From Alteromonas salexigens (GTDB taxonomy: Bacteria > Pseudomonadota > Gammaproteobacteria > Enterobacterales > Alteromonadaceae), in contig NZ_JAOTJC010000006.1 in the NCBI RefSeq assembly GCF_025628895.1, positions 252,733 through 316,732 of the forward strand: a DNA stretch of 64,000 bases, written 5' to 3'. Positions 35,896-44,645 of this stretch are shown here, piece after piece. The notes below the pieces were generated by a model. The model was given only the letters and a program-made list of their open reading frames with translations. It was not told the origin of the DNA and ran no database searches. Position 1 is the first letter of the stretch, and every line of letters starts with the position of its first letter. Made by a program: the position numbers and the translations under genes.

Positions 35896-35961
35896 TTACC
35901 GCTACTCACGTTGTTGCAATAACCGCGAACTGGTTGGTTTAGGATTAGTCAGGCAGTTGGG

Positions 35962-35987
35962 GAGGTTGCGGCCTTCGCCGCAATGAC
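35962..35987 (-). repeat. REP-like palindromic element, inverted covarying copy
   Basis: Read on the minus strand this is GTCAT-TGCGGC-GAAG-GCCGCA-ACCTC. Flanks are identical to the 35870 element, and two stem pairs differ by compensating changes (C-G to T-A, C-G to G-C). The hairpin core lies at 35966-35983 between convergent genes, so it may also act as a terminator. Confidence 0.7.
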
Positions 35988-36574
35988 TATTTTTTTCTGG
36001 ACAACAGCCACATAGTTAAGAACAATACGGTGCCGCTTAACGCGCCATACAGGTGAGCATCCACGGCCACCGTGGCATCAATAAGCGAGGCTACGCCGTC
36101 ACTGCTGCCAAGCAGTTGCTCATACGCCAGTTTTACGGTGACCCCGGCAAGCAGGAGATACCCAGACTTCATACCCGCCCGGATATCCATACACGCGCCC
36201 CAGACGAAAATACCATGCAGTGCCCCAGACAGACCCGCATACCAAATCAGATGAGAGGAACACAGGTAGATGCCGGCACTGGTGCCCATACAACACCAGC
36301 CGAAAACTTTTAAAAACCGGCCAATACGGTAATGTTCACCGTGCAACAGCCATAACAGAGCGAGTCCGGCAAGGTTTAACAGCAGGTGATAGCCATTGGT
36401 GTGCACCAGATTACCGGTTAGCAGGCGCCAGGTTTCCAGGCCGTCTACAGCGAAGCGGTGATACGCCAACCAGTCGCCGGAAAAAGGTTCAGCAATAAAC
36501 AGCGCTATAGCAAACAAGGCAACCAGCAGAGGACCGACGCTATGGCGCGCAGAGAGAGGCAGGGTAATCATCAT
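35987..36574 (-). CDS. rrtA: Rhombosortase (rhomboid-family C-terminal sorting protease)
   Basis: A 195-residue polytopic membrane protein of the rhombosortase branch of rhomboid proteases. It has about six membrane helices. The catalytic Ser is in WYAGLSGALHG (Ser116) and the catalytic His in AHLYGALSG (His174). NLVHTNGYHLLLN is the usual loop-1 motif. Rhombosortase is known to cleave GlyGly-CTERM C-terminal tails of secreted proteins before surface anchoring. No GlyGly-CTERM substrate is in this window, so substrates must lie elsewhere. The stop codon overlaps the REP-like element. Confidence 0.85.
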   Translation of the reverse strand: MMITLPLSARHSVGPLLVALFAIALFIAEPFSGDWLAYHRFAVDGLETWRLLTGNLVHTNGYHLLLNLAGLALLWLLHGEHYRIGRFLKVFGWCCMGTSAGIYLCSSHLIWYAGLSGALHGIFVWGACMDIRAGMKSGYLLLAGVTVKLAYEQLLGSSDGVASLIDATVAVDAHLYGALSGTVLFLTMWLLSRKK

Positions 36575-36674
36575 TGATAGTTATTTTAAGTAACACGATT
36601 TGAGGGCTATCATACAGAAACTACACCGATTTTGCTTGTAAAGCAGGAATCGTGATTATAAACAAGGAGACCCT

Positions 36675-37442
36675 ATGAGCAACGTTCGCGTACAGCAGGA
36701 CAATGGCATTTTAACGCTTGAATTAACCCGCGCTGACAAGAAAAACGCGCTTACCCGTGACATGTATCAGGCGATGGCTGAAGCCATTAATAATGTTGCC
36801 GAAAATGACACAGTAAAAGTGATACTGCTAAAGGGGGAAGGTGACTGCTTTACCGCCGGTAATGACATTGCCGACTTTGCGGTGGACAAGGGTGACAGCG
36901 CTCAGGTAGGAGAAACTGCGGCGTTTATGCGGGCGCTGGCGCACACCAAAAAAGTCGTGGTGGCGCAGGTGCATGGGATGGCGGTAGGCATCGGCACCAC
37001 GTTGCTGCTACATTGCGACTTTGTGTACTGTGCGTCGGGCACACGTTTTGTGTTACCTTTCATAAACCTTGGGCTGGTGCCTGAATATGCGTCCAGTTAT
37101 TTGCTGCCGCACCTGGCAGGCCACCGAAAAGCCGCTGAGTGGCTGATGCTTGGCGAACCCTTCGATGCCACTGAAGCAGCGCATTTCGGGTTGGTGACAC
37201 AAGTATGTGACGCGCAGTCACTGGCAGATACCGTTGCTGCTGTGTGTGACAAGCTGGTGGCGAAACCTGCCTATTCCCTGCTGCACACCAAGTCGCTCAT
37301 GAAAAATGACAGCGATGCAGTGCAACAACAGATGGACGAAGAACTGGACGTATTTATTGAAGCAATGAGTACAGCAGCAGCCCAGGAGGCATTTGATGCA
37401 TTTTTGCATAAGCGTCCCATTAACCCTGAAAAATTTAAATAA
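36675..37442 (+). CDS. Enoyl-CoA hydratase/isomerase family protein
   Basis: A 255-residue crotonase. The CoA/oxyanion segment is FTAGNDIADF near residue 60, and HGMAVGIGTTLLLHCD (100-115) forms the second oxyanion part. Of the two catalytic Glu of true hydratases, the second is present (LGLVPEYASS, Glu137), but the first is replaced in the GIGTT region. That pattern is usual for delta3,delta2-enoyl-CoA isomerases. The ribosome site AAGGAGA is strong. It is nine bases upstream of ggt and probably co-transcribed. Confidence 0.88.
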   Translation: MSNVRVQQDNGILTLELTRADKKNALTRDMYQAMAEAINNVAENDTVKVILLKGEGDCFTAGNDIADFAVDKGDSAQVGETAAFMRALAHTKKVVVAQVHGMAVGIGTTLLLHCDFVYCASGTRFVLPFINLGLVPEYASSYLLPHLAGHRKAAEWLMLGEPFDATEAAHFGLVTQVCDAQSLADTVAAVCDKLVAKPAYSLLHTKSLMKNDSDAVQQQMDEELDVFIEAMSTAAAQEAFDAFLHKRPINPEKFK

Positions 37443-37451
37443 CGGCGATTT

Positions 37452-39218
37452 ATGAGATTAACCAAACGAACGTTTTGTTCTGTTGCAGCAGGGAGTGTAT
37501 TAACCCTTAGTGCATGTATGTATTCCGGAACGGAGTCCGACGTAGCGCAGCGTGAAGCCAGAGAGCCGGAAGCGGCAACTGGCTATATCGACAAAAAAGC
37601 GGTGGTCGCAGATGACTATATGGTGGTGGCAGCTAATCCCTATGCGGCTGCCGCAGGCCGTAACATCATTCAGCAAGGCGGTAGTGCGATTGATGCGGCC
37701 ATTGCTGTTCAGGCCATGCTGACGCTGGTGGAACCACAATCTTCGGGTATCGGTGGTGGCGCGTTTATTCTGTATTGGGACAACACTGCCCAGGAACTAC
37801 ACACGTTTGATGGCCGGGAGATAGCCCCGGGAGCTGTAAACCCGCAGTGGTTTATGCAAAACGGTGAGGTAATGGCCTGGCGCGACGCCGTAGTGGGCGG
37901 TAAATCGGTGGGTGTGCCCGGTGTGCTCAAAGCACTGGAAATGGCCCACGGTGAATTCGGCCAGCTACCCTGGCGTGCATTGTTTGACGAAACGATCACC
38001 ACAGCGTCTGAAGGGTTTGAAGTGTCCCCCCGGCTTGAGAAGCTGATTGCTCTGGATTATCACCCGGGTTTAAAAACCTTTCCTGCCAGCGCCGCTTACT
38101 TTCGCCCTGATGGCGAGCCTCTTAAAGCTGGCACCATAAAAAAGAATCAGCCACTGGCTGACACCTTAACTGCCATTGCCAAACAGGGCAGTGCGTACAT
38201 GTATGAAGGCCCGCTGGCCGAGAAAATTGTTGCCACGGTAAATGAGGCACCCATTAACCCGGGGCAAATGTCCACGGATGATCTTGCCCGCTACCAGGCA
38301 AAGAAGCGTAAAGGGGTATGTGGACCTTACCGGAGTAAGCAGGTGTGCGGTATGGCGCCACCCAGCTCAGGGGGCGTGAATGTGTATCAGATCCTGAAAT
38401 TGCTGGAACGGTTCGAGCTTGCCGGTATGGCGCCCAAGTCCGCAGAGTTTGCCCATCTGTTTGCCCAGGCAAGCGCGCTGACCTACGCCGATCGCGCCCG
38501 TTACATCGCGGACACGGATTTTACGCAGCTTTCTTACGACGCGCTTATCGCCGAAGAATATCTATCTGAGCGTAGCCAGCTGATAGGATCACAGCAAGCC
38601 TGGCAACCCGCGCAGGCCGGTCAGCCGTATAACCGTGAGACGGCCGACGGACAAGCATTCGAGTTACCGAATACCTCGCACGTTGTTATTGTCGATAAAC
38701 AGGGTAATGCTGTTTCTATGACCAGCAGCATCGAGTTTATGTTTGGTTCCGGGTTAATGGTGGACGGCTTTTTGCTGAACAACCAACTCACCGACTTTTC
38801 GTTTAATCCCGACAAGGGGGGTGAGCCTGTGCTAAACCGTGTAGAGCCCTATAAGCGCCCCCGTTCGGCAATGAGCCCGACCATGGTGTTTGCCGACAGT
38901 GGTGAGCTTGAACTGGTTGTAGGGTCGCCGGGTGGCAGTCGGATTATTGATTATGTCGCGCAAACGCTTATCGGTGTGATTGATTTCAATCTGAATATTC
39001 AGCAGGCCATTAACCTGCCGAAAATTACTAATCGTAACGACTACACGGCACTGGAAAAAGGTACTCCGCTGGAGGCATTAGAAGCCCCACTTAAGGCGTT
39101 AGGTCATCGGGTTCGGATAATCGACCTGAACAGTGGCCTGCATGGAATAGAAATCCGGGACGGCAAACTTATTGGCGGTGCTGACCCACGGCGGGAAGGG
39201 CAGGCCGTGGGTGAGTAG
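37452..39218 (+). CDS. ggt: Gamma-glutamyltransferase, lipoprotein form
   Basis: A 588-residue Ntn-hydrolase that cleaves gamma-glutamyl bonds such as in glutathione. It is made as a precursor that self-cleaves before Thr408 in ELPNTSHVVIVD. QSSGIGGGAFILYW near residue 97 and GSPGGSRIIDY near 497 are family signatures. The N-terminus looks like a lipoprotein signal (lipobox LSAC, Cys22), so the enzyme would be tethered in the envelope instead of free as in E. coli. An enoyl-CoA hydratase/isomerase gene lies directly upstream. Confidence 0.92.
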   Translation: MRLTKRTFCSVAAGSVLTLSACMYSGTESDVAQREAREPEAATGYIDKKAVVADDYMVVAANPYAAAAGRNIIQQGGSAIDAAIAVQAMLTLVEPQSSGIGGGAFILYWDNTAQELHTFDGREIAPGAVNPQWFMQNGEVMAWRDAVVGGKSVGVPGVLKALEMAHGEFGQLPWRALFDETITTASEGFEVSPRLEKLIALDYHPGLKTFPASAAYFRPDGEPLKAGTIKKNQPLADTLTAIAKQGSAYMYEGPLAEKIVATVNEAPINPGQMSTDDLARYQAKKRKGVCGPYRSKQVCGMAPPSSGGVNVYQILKLLERFELAGMAPKSAEFAHLFAQASALTYADRARYIADTDFTQLSYDALIAEEYLSERSQLIGSQQAWQPAQAGQPYNRETADGQAFELPNTSHVVIVDKQGNAVSMTSSIEFMFGSGLMVDGFLLNNQLTDFSFNPDKGGEPVLNRVEPYKRPRSAMSPTMVFADSGELELVVGSPGGSRIIDYVAQTLIGVIDFNLNIQQAINLPKITNRNDYTALEKGTPLEALEAPLKALGHRVRIIDLNSGLHGIEIRDGKLIGGADPRREGQAVGE

Positions 39219-39223
39219 TCCGG

Positions 39224-39688
39224 TTACATGAAATGGTCAGGGTGAATTTTTTCGACTTTCCAGTCGCCATTCATCCTGATCAGATCTACCCGGCGCAGGT
39301 CTTCAATTTTATTGTCATTGTAATGGCCGGTGAAAAACAACGTGATGGTAGCCTGCTCGGAAAACTCAGAGCGACCCACGCTGTTACTGCTTTCCGGGGT
39401 AATGGCTACGGAGTCGTATTTCAAATTCAGTAAGTGGCGCTGCACGTTTCGGTTGGTGTGGTATTTTTTAAGCACACGGGCCAGACGCGGGGTGCTAAGT
39501 GACACTGCCACATCGATATCTGACTCCAGATAAATACTGCGCATAAAGCGCACAGCCGTATACTCCGGGGTGTTTTCATCCAGCATACCGTAACGGCCTA
39601 CACCTTCTTCTTTTTTTCCACAGCCAGTCAGCAGCACACTGGTCAGCGCAAGCATTCCCAGCAGACGTATAAAATTAACAGCACGCAT
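39224..39688 (-). CDS. Lipoprotein of unknown function
   Basis: A 154-residue lipoprotein with lipobox LLTGC (Cys23). The mature part has an alpha+beta look: a helical region AVRFMRSIYLESDIDVAVSL, then strands ending in RVDLIRMNGDWKVEKIHPDHFM. The last segment, a Trp-containing strand after a charged loop, resembles NTF2-like/DUF4878-type folds that often end in GDWKV. I do not assign a function. It is convergent with ggt, with only five bases between stops. Confidence 0.8.
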   Translation of the reverse strand: MRAVNFIRLLGMLALTSVLLTGCGKKEEGVGRYGMLDENTPEYTAVRFMRSIYLESDIDVAVSLSTPRLARVLKKYHTNRNVQRHLLNLKYDSVAITPESSNSVGRSEFSEQATITLFFTGHYNDNKIEDLRRVDLIRMNGDWKVEKIHPDHFM

Positions 39689-39759
39689 GAGTTTTCTCAG
39701 AAAGTTGTTAGTCAGGTAGGGTCAAGTGCCGGTAAGTTAGCAAAAGCATCGGCAAAAAA

Positions 39760-39782
39760 AAAGCGAGGACGTGCCTCGCTTT
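39760..39782. terminator. Terminator after cysK
   Basis: AAAGCGAGG (39760-39768) pairs with CCTCGCTTT (39774-39782) over five bases. On the minus strand a long T tract follows, so it ends the cysK transcript. Confidence 0.88.
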
Positions 39783-39807
39783 TGTAAACAGGTATGACTG
39801 TTGGTAC

Positions 39808-40773
39808 TTACTGGACTTCTTCGTCCTCAGAGAAGGCACCGGCAAATAGCGGGCTGGACAGGTAACGCTCGGTGGCACTGGCGAGCAGCACAACCACTAC
39901 CTTGTCTTTGTTTTCTGGACGTTCTGCATAACGTTTGGCTGCAACCACGGCCGCACCCGAAGAAATGCCGGCCAGGATCCCTTCCTCTTTCATCAGACGG
40001 TGGCACATTTCCATGCACTCTTCGTTGGTTACCTGTTCCACTTCATCCACGATATCCAGGTCAAGGTTGCCAGGAATAAAACCTGCACCAATGCCCTGAA
40101 TTTTGTGTGGGCCAGGAGTAAGCTCTTCGCCGTTTTTGGCCTGGGTAATAACGGGCGAGTCAGTGGGTTCAACGGCTACAGACGTAATGGCTTTGCCCTG
40201 AGTCTGTTTGATGTAACGGCTTACGCCGGTAATCGTACCGCCGGTTCCTACACCGGCTACGAAGGCATCGATTTTGCCGTCAGTGTCTTCCCAAATTTCC
40301 GGACCGGTAGTTTTTACGTGAATTTCCGGGTTAGCGGGGTTATCAAATTGTTGCAGCAGTACGTATTTTTCCGGATCTGAATCCACAATTTCCTGCGCCG
40401 CTGCTACCGCACCTTTCATGCCTTTAGGTGCTTCAGTAAGCACTAAATTCGCACCAAGTGCTTTTAACAGCTTTCTGCGCTCCAGACTCATGCTGCTGGG
40501 CATAGTCAGGGTAAGCTTATAGCCTCGTGACGCCGCCACAAAGGCCAGCGCGATACCGGTGTTACCACTGGTCGGCTCAACAATTTCCTTACCCTCAGTC
40601 AGCACACCGCGCTTTTCTGCATCCCAGATCATGTTGGCACCGATTCGGCACTTAACACTGAAGCTCGGGTTGCGTGACTCCATTTTTGCGTAAACGTTGC
40701 CAGAGGTAACGCGATTCAGTTTCACTAACGGCGTGCGGCCAATTGCCAGGGAATTGTCGTCAAATACTTGCAT
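39808..40773 (-). CDS. cysK: Cysteine synthase A (O-acetylserine sulfhydrylase)
   Basis: A 321-residue PLP enzyme making cysteine from O-acetylserine and sulfide. PLP-lysine is Lys41 in [14 protein letters not shown], the substrate loop [10 protein letters not shown] is at residues 67-76, and the phosphate-binding loop is [20 protein letters not shown] near the end matches CysK. The acidic tail FSEDEEVQ is short. It is monocistronic with a long AT-rich upstream region shared with the divergent moxR gene. Confidence 0.94.
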   Translation of the reverse strand: MQVFDDNSLAIGRTPLVKLNRVTSGNVYAKMESRNPSFSVKCRIGANMIWDAEKRGVLTEGKEIVEPTSGNTGIALAFVAASRGYKLTLTMPSSMSLERRKLLKALGANLVLTEAPKGMKGAVAAAQEIVDSDPEKYVLLQQFDNPANPEIHVKTTGPEIWEDTDGKIDAFVAGVGTGGTITGVSRYIKQTQGKAITSVAVEPTDSPVITQAKNGEELTPGPHKIQGIGAGFIPGNLDLDIVDEVEQVTNEECMEMCHRLMKEEGILAGISSGAAVVAAKRYAERPENKDKVVVVLLASATERYLSSPLFAGAFSEDEEVQ

Positions 40774-40855
40774 GATTGATCCTTGTCGTTACTGTTACCC
40801 ACATGTTCTCAGCCAGTATGGCAGGTTATAATAGTTTACGATTAATAACCTTGAT

Positions 40856-40878
40856 TAGGGGTTTTATTTATACCCCTA
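40856..40878. promoter_or_regulatory. Inverted repeat in the cysK/moxR divergent region
   Basis: TAGGGGT (40856-40862) and ACCCCTA (40872-40878) form perfect 7-base arms around nine AT-only bases. It lies 83 bases upstream of cysK and about 107 upstream of moxR, in otherwise AT-rich DNA. It could be an operator; the binding protein is unknown. Confidence 0.4.
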
Positions 40879-40984
40879 TATCATTGGTGTCAAAAGTAAA
40901 AATGCAAAGTGTTTTTTCGCTATATGTTATGGTTATTTTTTTCATATGGCGGTTACTATCCACGATTTACCATAAGGATCTTCT

Positions 40985-41821
40985 ATGGCGTTTTCCGGAA
41001 CTTCAGACTACATTGCAACCAAAGAGCTTCAGCTGGCAGTGAATGCGGCTATTACCCTGGAGCGCCCGTTACTGATTAAGGGCGAGCCGGGGACAGGAAA
41101 GACCATGCTTGCTGAAGAGCTGGCCCGCAGTCTGAACACTGAGTTGATCCCCTGGCATATCAAGTCCACCACCAAAGCCCAGCAGGGACTGTACGAATAT
41201 GATGCGGTATCCCGGCTGCGGGATTCACAGCTGGGCGATGATCGGGTGCATGACATCAGTAATTATATTATTAAGGGAAAACTATGGCAGGCGTTCGAGG
41301 CCGACCAGCGCCCGGTATTGCTGATTGATGAAATTGACAAAGCTGATATCGAGTTTCCCAACGATCTGTTGTTGGAGCTGGATAAGATGGAATTTTTCGT
41401 TTATGAAACCCAGCAACGGGTGGTTGCCAAACAGCGGCCGATTGTCATCATTACGTCCAACAATGAAAAAGAATTGCCCGATGCGTTTCTTCGCCGCTGC
41501 TTCTTTCACTACATCTCCTTTCCTACGCCAGAGGAAATGCAGGACATTGTAAATGTCCATTTTCCTAATCTTAAAAAGCAACTGCTGGATGAAGCTATGT
41601 CGGCGTTTTTTGAGTTACGGGAAGTGCCGGGACTTAAAAAGAAGCCCTCGACCTCTGAGCTTATCGACTGGCTGAAACTGCTGGTGGCCGAAGATATTCC
41701 GCCGGAAGCGCTGCATAGTAAGGACGGTAAAAAAACCATACCGCCGTTGCATGGCGCGCTGCTTAAAAACGAACAGGACATTCACCTGTTTGAGAAACTG
41801 GTCTTCATGGCTCGCCGCTAA
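40985..41821 (+). CDS. MoxR-type AAA+ ATPase (CoxD-like)
   Basis: A 278-residue MoxR-family AAA+ ATPase. Walker A is GEPGTGKT (33-40), Walker B LLIDEIDKAD (about 112-121), sensor 1 is IVIITSNNEKELPDAFLRRC. In CO dehydrogenase operons the homologue CoxD works with CoxE to insert sulfur and copper at the active site of the molybdenum enzyme. The next three genes fit a similar maturation role. Its stop overlaps the next ATG by one base (TAATG). Confidence 0.88.
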   Translation: MAFSGTSDYIATKELQLAVNAAITLERPLLIKGEPGTGKTMLAEELARSLNTELIPWHIKSTTKAQQGLYEYDAVSRLRDSQLGDDRVHDISNYIIKGKLWQAFEADQRPVLLIDEIDKADIEFPNDLLLELDKMEFFVYETQQRVVAKQRPIVIITSNNEKELPDAFLRRCFFHYISFPTPEEMQDIVNVHFPNLKKQLLDEAMSAFFELREVPGLKKKPSTSELIDWLKLLVAEDIPPEALHSKDGKKTIPPLHGALLKNEQDIHLFEKLVFMARR

Positions 41822-43011
41822 TGTTAGTCGAGTTTTTCTTTACCCTCCGCAAATACCGGATTAAGACCAGCTTACGGGAATTACTGGATTTGCTAAACGC
41901 GATGAAGAACCACGTCGTGTGGGCAGACACTGAGGCGTTTTATTACCTGAGCAGAACTGTACTGGTCAAAGACGAAAGTCAGTTTGATAAATTCGATCGG
42001 GCCTTTGCCGAGTATTTCGAAGGGGTGGAGTCAATTGATCTGTTCGGCAAAGACATTCCGGAAGACTGGCTAAAAAAGCAGCTGGAACGCACTCTCACAG
42101 CCGAGGAAAAAGCGCAGTTACAGTCAATGGGCGGACTGGAAAAGTTAATGGACACGCTGCGCAAGCGGCTTGAAGAGCAGCAAAAGCGTCATCAGGGTGG
42201 CAATAAGTGGATAGGTACCGGTGGCACCTCACCGTTTGGTGCCTATGGCGACAACCCTGAGGGCGTGCGGATTGGTCAGGACGGCAACCGGCGCTTTTCT
42301 GCTGTGAAAGTGTGGGATAAACGGGAGTTTAAAAATCTGTCCAGCGATGTAGAGCTGGGTACCCGTAATATCAAAATGGCGTTACGCAAGCTGCGCAAAT
42401 TTGCCCGCACCGGTGCCAGCGAAGAGTTGGATATTACGACCACCATCGGCGAAACTGCCAGGAAAGGCGGCATGCTGGATATTCACATGACCCCGGAGCG
42501 GCACAATGCAGTGAAGGTGCTGATGTTTTTTGATGTGGGCGGATCCATGGATCCCTACGTGAAAACGACCCAGGAGTTATTCTCTGCTGTGCATTCGGAG
42601 TTTAAATACCTCGAATATTTTTATTTTCACAACTGTGTGTATGAAGAGGTCTGGCAGGATAACCAGCGCCGGGACCGCGAGCGGGTGCCGGTATGGGATA
42701 TCATTCACCGGTACGGGCCTGATTACAAACTGATATTTGTGGGCGATGCTACCATGGGGCCGTATGAAATTACGTACCCGGGCGGCAGCGTTGAACACTG
42801 GAATGAAGAGCCCGGCAGCGCCTGGATGCAACGGTTGACTAATCATTTTGGCAAAGCCATCTGGTTAAACCCTCAGCCTCAGCATTACTGGCCTTATTAT
42901 GCGTCAATCAGCGTGATCAACGAACTGATGAACGAGCGTATGTATCCGCTCACCCTGGAAGGGTTAACCGAAGGTATCCAGGCATTAAGTCAGTCAGTGA
43001 GTAAACGTTAA
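41821..43011 (+). CDS. CoxE-like VWA domain protein
   Basis: A 396-residue von Willebrand A domain protein, the usual partner of MoxR ATPases. The N-terminal part is helical (TLTAEEKAQLQSMGGLEKLM). The VWA domain from about residue 225 has a MIDAS motif FDVGGSMDPY (Asp238, Gly240, Ser242). The canonical first Ser is Gly, as often seen in CoxE-type proteins. FVGDATMGPYEI later provides the last metal-site part. The protein is translationally coupled to both neighbours (TAATG overlaps). It is expected to act with the MoxR ATPase on a molybdo-hydroxylase. Confidence 0.88.
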   Translation: MLVEFFFTLRKYRIKTSLRELLDLLNAMKNHVVWADTEAFYYLSRTVLVKDESQFDKFDRAFAEYFEGVESIDLFGKDIPEDWLKKQLERTLTAEEKAQLQSMGGLEKLMDTLRKRLEEQQKRHQGGNKWIGTGGTSPFGAYGDNPEGVRIGQDGNRRFSAVKVWDKREFKNLSSDVELGTRNIKMALRKLRKFARTGASEELDITTTIGETARKGGMLDIHMTPERHNAVKVLMFFDVGGSMDPYVKTTQELFSAVHSEFKYLEYFYFHNCVYEEVWQDNQRRDRERVPVWDIIHRYGPDYKLIFVGDATMGPYEITYPGGSVEHWNEEPGSAWMQRLTNHFGKAIWLNPQPQHYWPYYASISVINELMNERMYPLTLEGLTEGIQALSQSVSKR

Positions 43012-44003
43012 TGAAACATCACCTATACCATGTCTTGTCGCGCTGGGAGCCGCAGAAAGAGGCCCATCGCTGGTTACTGGCCACCATCGTAGGGACACAG
43101 GGCTCAAGCTACCGAAAGTCTGGCGCTATGATGCTGTTCAGCGACCAGGGCGAGCAGCTGGGCGTGGTAAGTGGCGGTTGTCTGGAAAGTGATATACTGC
43201 ATCAGGCCAGACGTTGTTGGGAAACGGGGCAAGCAAGAACAGTCACTTACGATATGCAGGAAGAGGGCGATATTGCATGGCGTCTGGGCATTGGGTGTGG
43301 CGGTGAAGTCACGCTGTTACTACAGCCGGTCACACCAAATAATCAGTATTTGCACCTTGAGAAGGTATTACGCGCGTTGCAGCGGGGGGAAAGCGTACGC
43401 TACGGCCAGGCGCTCACATCCCCCGATGCAGAAGCAGCAGTGCTCGACACCGAAGCCCCGAGTGATGACGCAAACTGGTTTTGGCAGACTATCACGCCCC
43501 CGCCGGCGCTGGTTATTCTGGGCGGTGGCGTGGATGCTCAGCCCGTCGCCCGTATTGCCGGTACTCTCGGGTGGCGAGTTACCGTCAATGATGTCAGAGC
43601 ACGCTACGCCCGGGCCGGTGACTTTCCTGACGTCCAGCTCGTCGCTGACCTGGCGCCCGAAACCTTACCTGAAGCAGACTGGTTTACCTCGGCAGATGCC
43701 ATCATTGTGATGCACCATCAGGTCCATATGGATGCCAGTGCTCTGGCTGCGGTAGCACAGGTTCAGTCCGGCGCGCTGCGCTACCTTGCATTGCTCGGCC
43801 CGATGCACCGTTGCGACCAGGTGCTGGCACAGGCGTCACTTGCTGAGGCCGACCTGACTGTGCCTTTACAGGCCCCTGCGGGTCTCGCTCTGGGCGGCGA
43901 ATTACCCGAATCAATTGCCTTGTCGATGATCGCTCAGGCCCATGCTGTCTTGCATGGTCAGAGTGCCGCACCCCTGAAAGGTAAACCGTGCCGTTCCGCC
44001 TAG
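43011..44003 (+). CDS. XdhC family molybdenum-cofactor maturation protein (CoxF-like)
   Basis: A 330-residue XdhC protein, which in characterised systems binds molybdenum cofactor and assists its sulfuration and insertion into xanthine dehydrogenase-type enzymes. The N-terminal XdhC/CoxI domain has TIVGTQGSSYRKSGAMM and VVSGGCLESDI. The C-terminal Rossmann domain starts ALVILGGGVDAQPVARIAG near residue 164 and continues WRVTVNDVRARYA. It overlaps the next gene by 16 bases. Confidence 0.9.
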   Translation: MKHHLYHVLSRWEPQKEAHRWLLATIVGTQGSSYRKSGAMMLFSDQGEQLGVVSGGCLESDILHQARRCWETGQARTVTYDMQEEGDIAWRLGIGCGGEVTLLLQPVTPNNQYLHLEKVLRALQRGESVRYGQALTSPDAEAAVLDTEAPSDDANWFWQTITPPPALVILGGGVDAQPVARIAGTLGWRVTVNDVRARYARAGDFPDVQLVADLAPETLPEADWFTSADAIIVMHHQVHMDASALAAVAQVQSGALRYLALLGPMHRCDQVLAQASLAEADLTVPLQAPAGLALGGELPESIALSMIAQAHAVLHGQSAAPLKGKPCRSA

Positions 44004-44584
44004 CCACGCTGGTATTGGCTGGTGGACAAAGCGCGCGATACGGCGGGAATAAGCTGCTAAGCCCTCACCCTGAAGGGCAAACCTTGTTAGGTTCTGTGGT
44101 GGCAGCCTGTGCACCGCTGTCAGCGCTACCGGTCACCGTGGTGACGGGCGCCTGGCATACAGACATTGCACAGGCTTTCGCCGATAGCGGTATTAATCTG
44201 GTCGAAAACAGCAACTGGGCGCAGGGTATGGGATCTTCACTGGCACTGGGAGTCACCACCTGTATTACTCAATATCAGCCTTCGCATCTGTTGGTGGTAC
44301 TGGGGGATCTGGCAGCAATCAGTCAGCAGTCTTTGCGGCGGTTAACTGAGGCCGCGCGACGGTCGCCTCAGTCGCTGGTAGTGAGTGAATGGGAAGGCCG
44401 TCAGGGCGTCCCTGCCATATTTCCGCAATGCTGGTTTACCACACTAACCCAACTCACCGGTGATGAGGGCGCAAGAAGCGCAATCAGGCAGTCGATAACG
44501 GTCACTCCGGAGTCTGTGGCTGCCGTAGCCCATCCCGAAGCGGCCCGGGATATCGACAAACCCGCCGACTGGCGGCAACTCTGA
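43988..44584 (+). CDS. MobA/MocA-like molybdenum cofactor nucleotidyltransferase
   Basis: A 198-residue NTP-transferase-fold protein. The start is GTG at 43988, inside the end of the XdhC gene. The nucleotide loop is LVLAGGQSARYGGNKLL, and GDLAAISQQSL is the metal-binding Asp region. Placement with xdhC favours a MocA-type role, attaching CMP to molybdopterin for hydroxylases, rather than the GMP-adding MobA. The usual second Gly-Met-Ser segment is seen as NWAQGMGSSLALG. Confidence 0.85.
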   Translation: MPFRLATLVLAGGQSARYGGNKLLSPHPEGQTLLGSVVAACAPLSALPVTVVTGAWHTDIAQAFADSGINLVENSNWAQGMGSSLALGVTTCITQYQPSHLLVVLGDLAAISQQSLRRLTEAARRSPQSLVVSEWEGRQGVPAIFPQCWFTTLTQLTGDEGARSAIRQSITVTPESVAAVAHPEAARDIDKPADWRQL

Positions 44585-44645
44585 CCCTTGCAAAAGCGCG
44601 ATACGTACCAACGTTACTCTAATAGCTGATTTATGGCGTGGGTGT

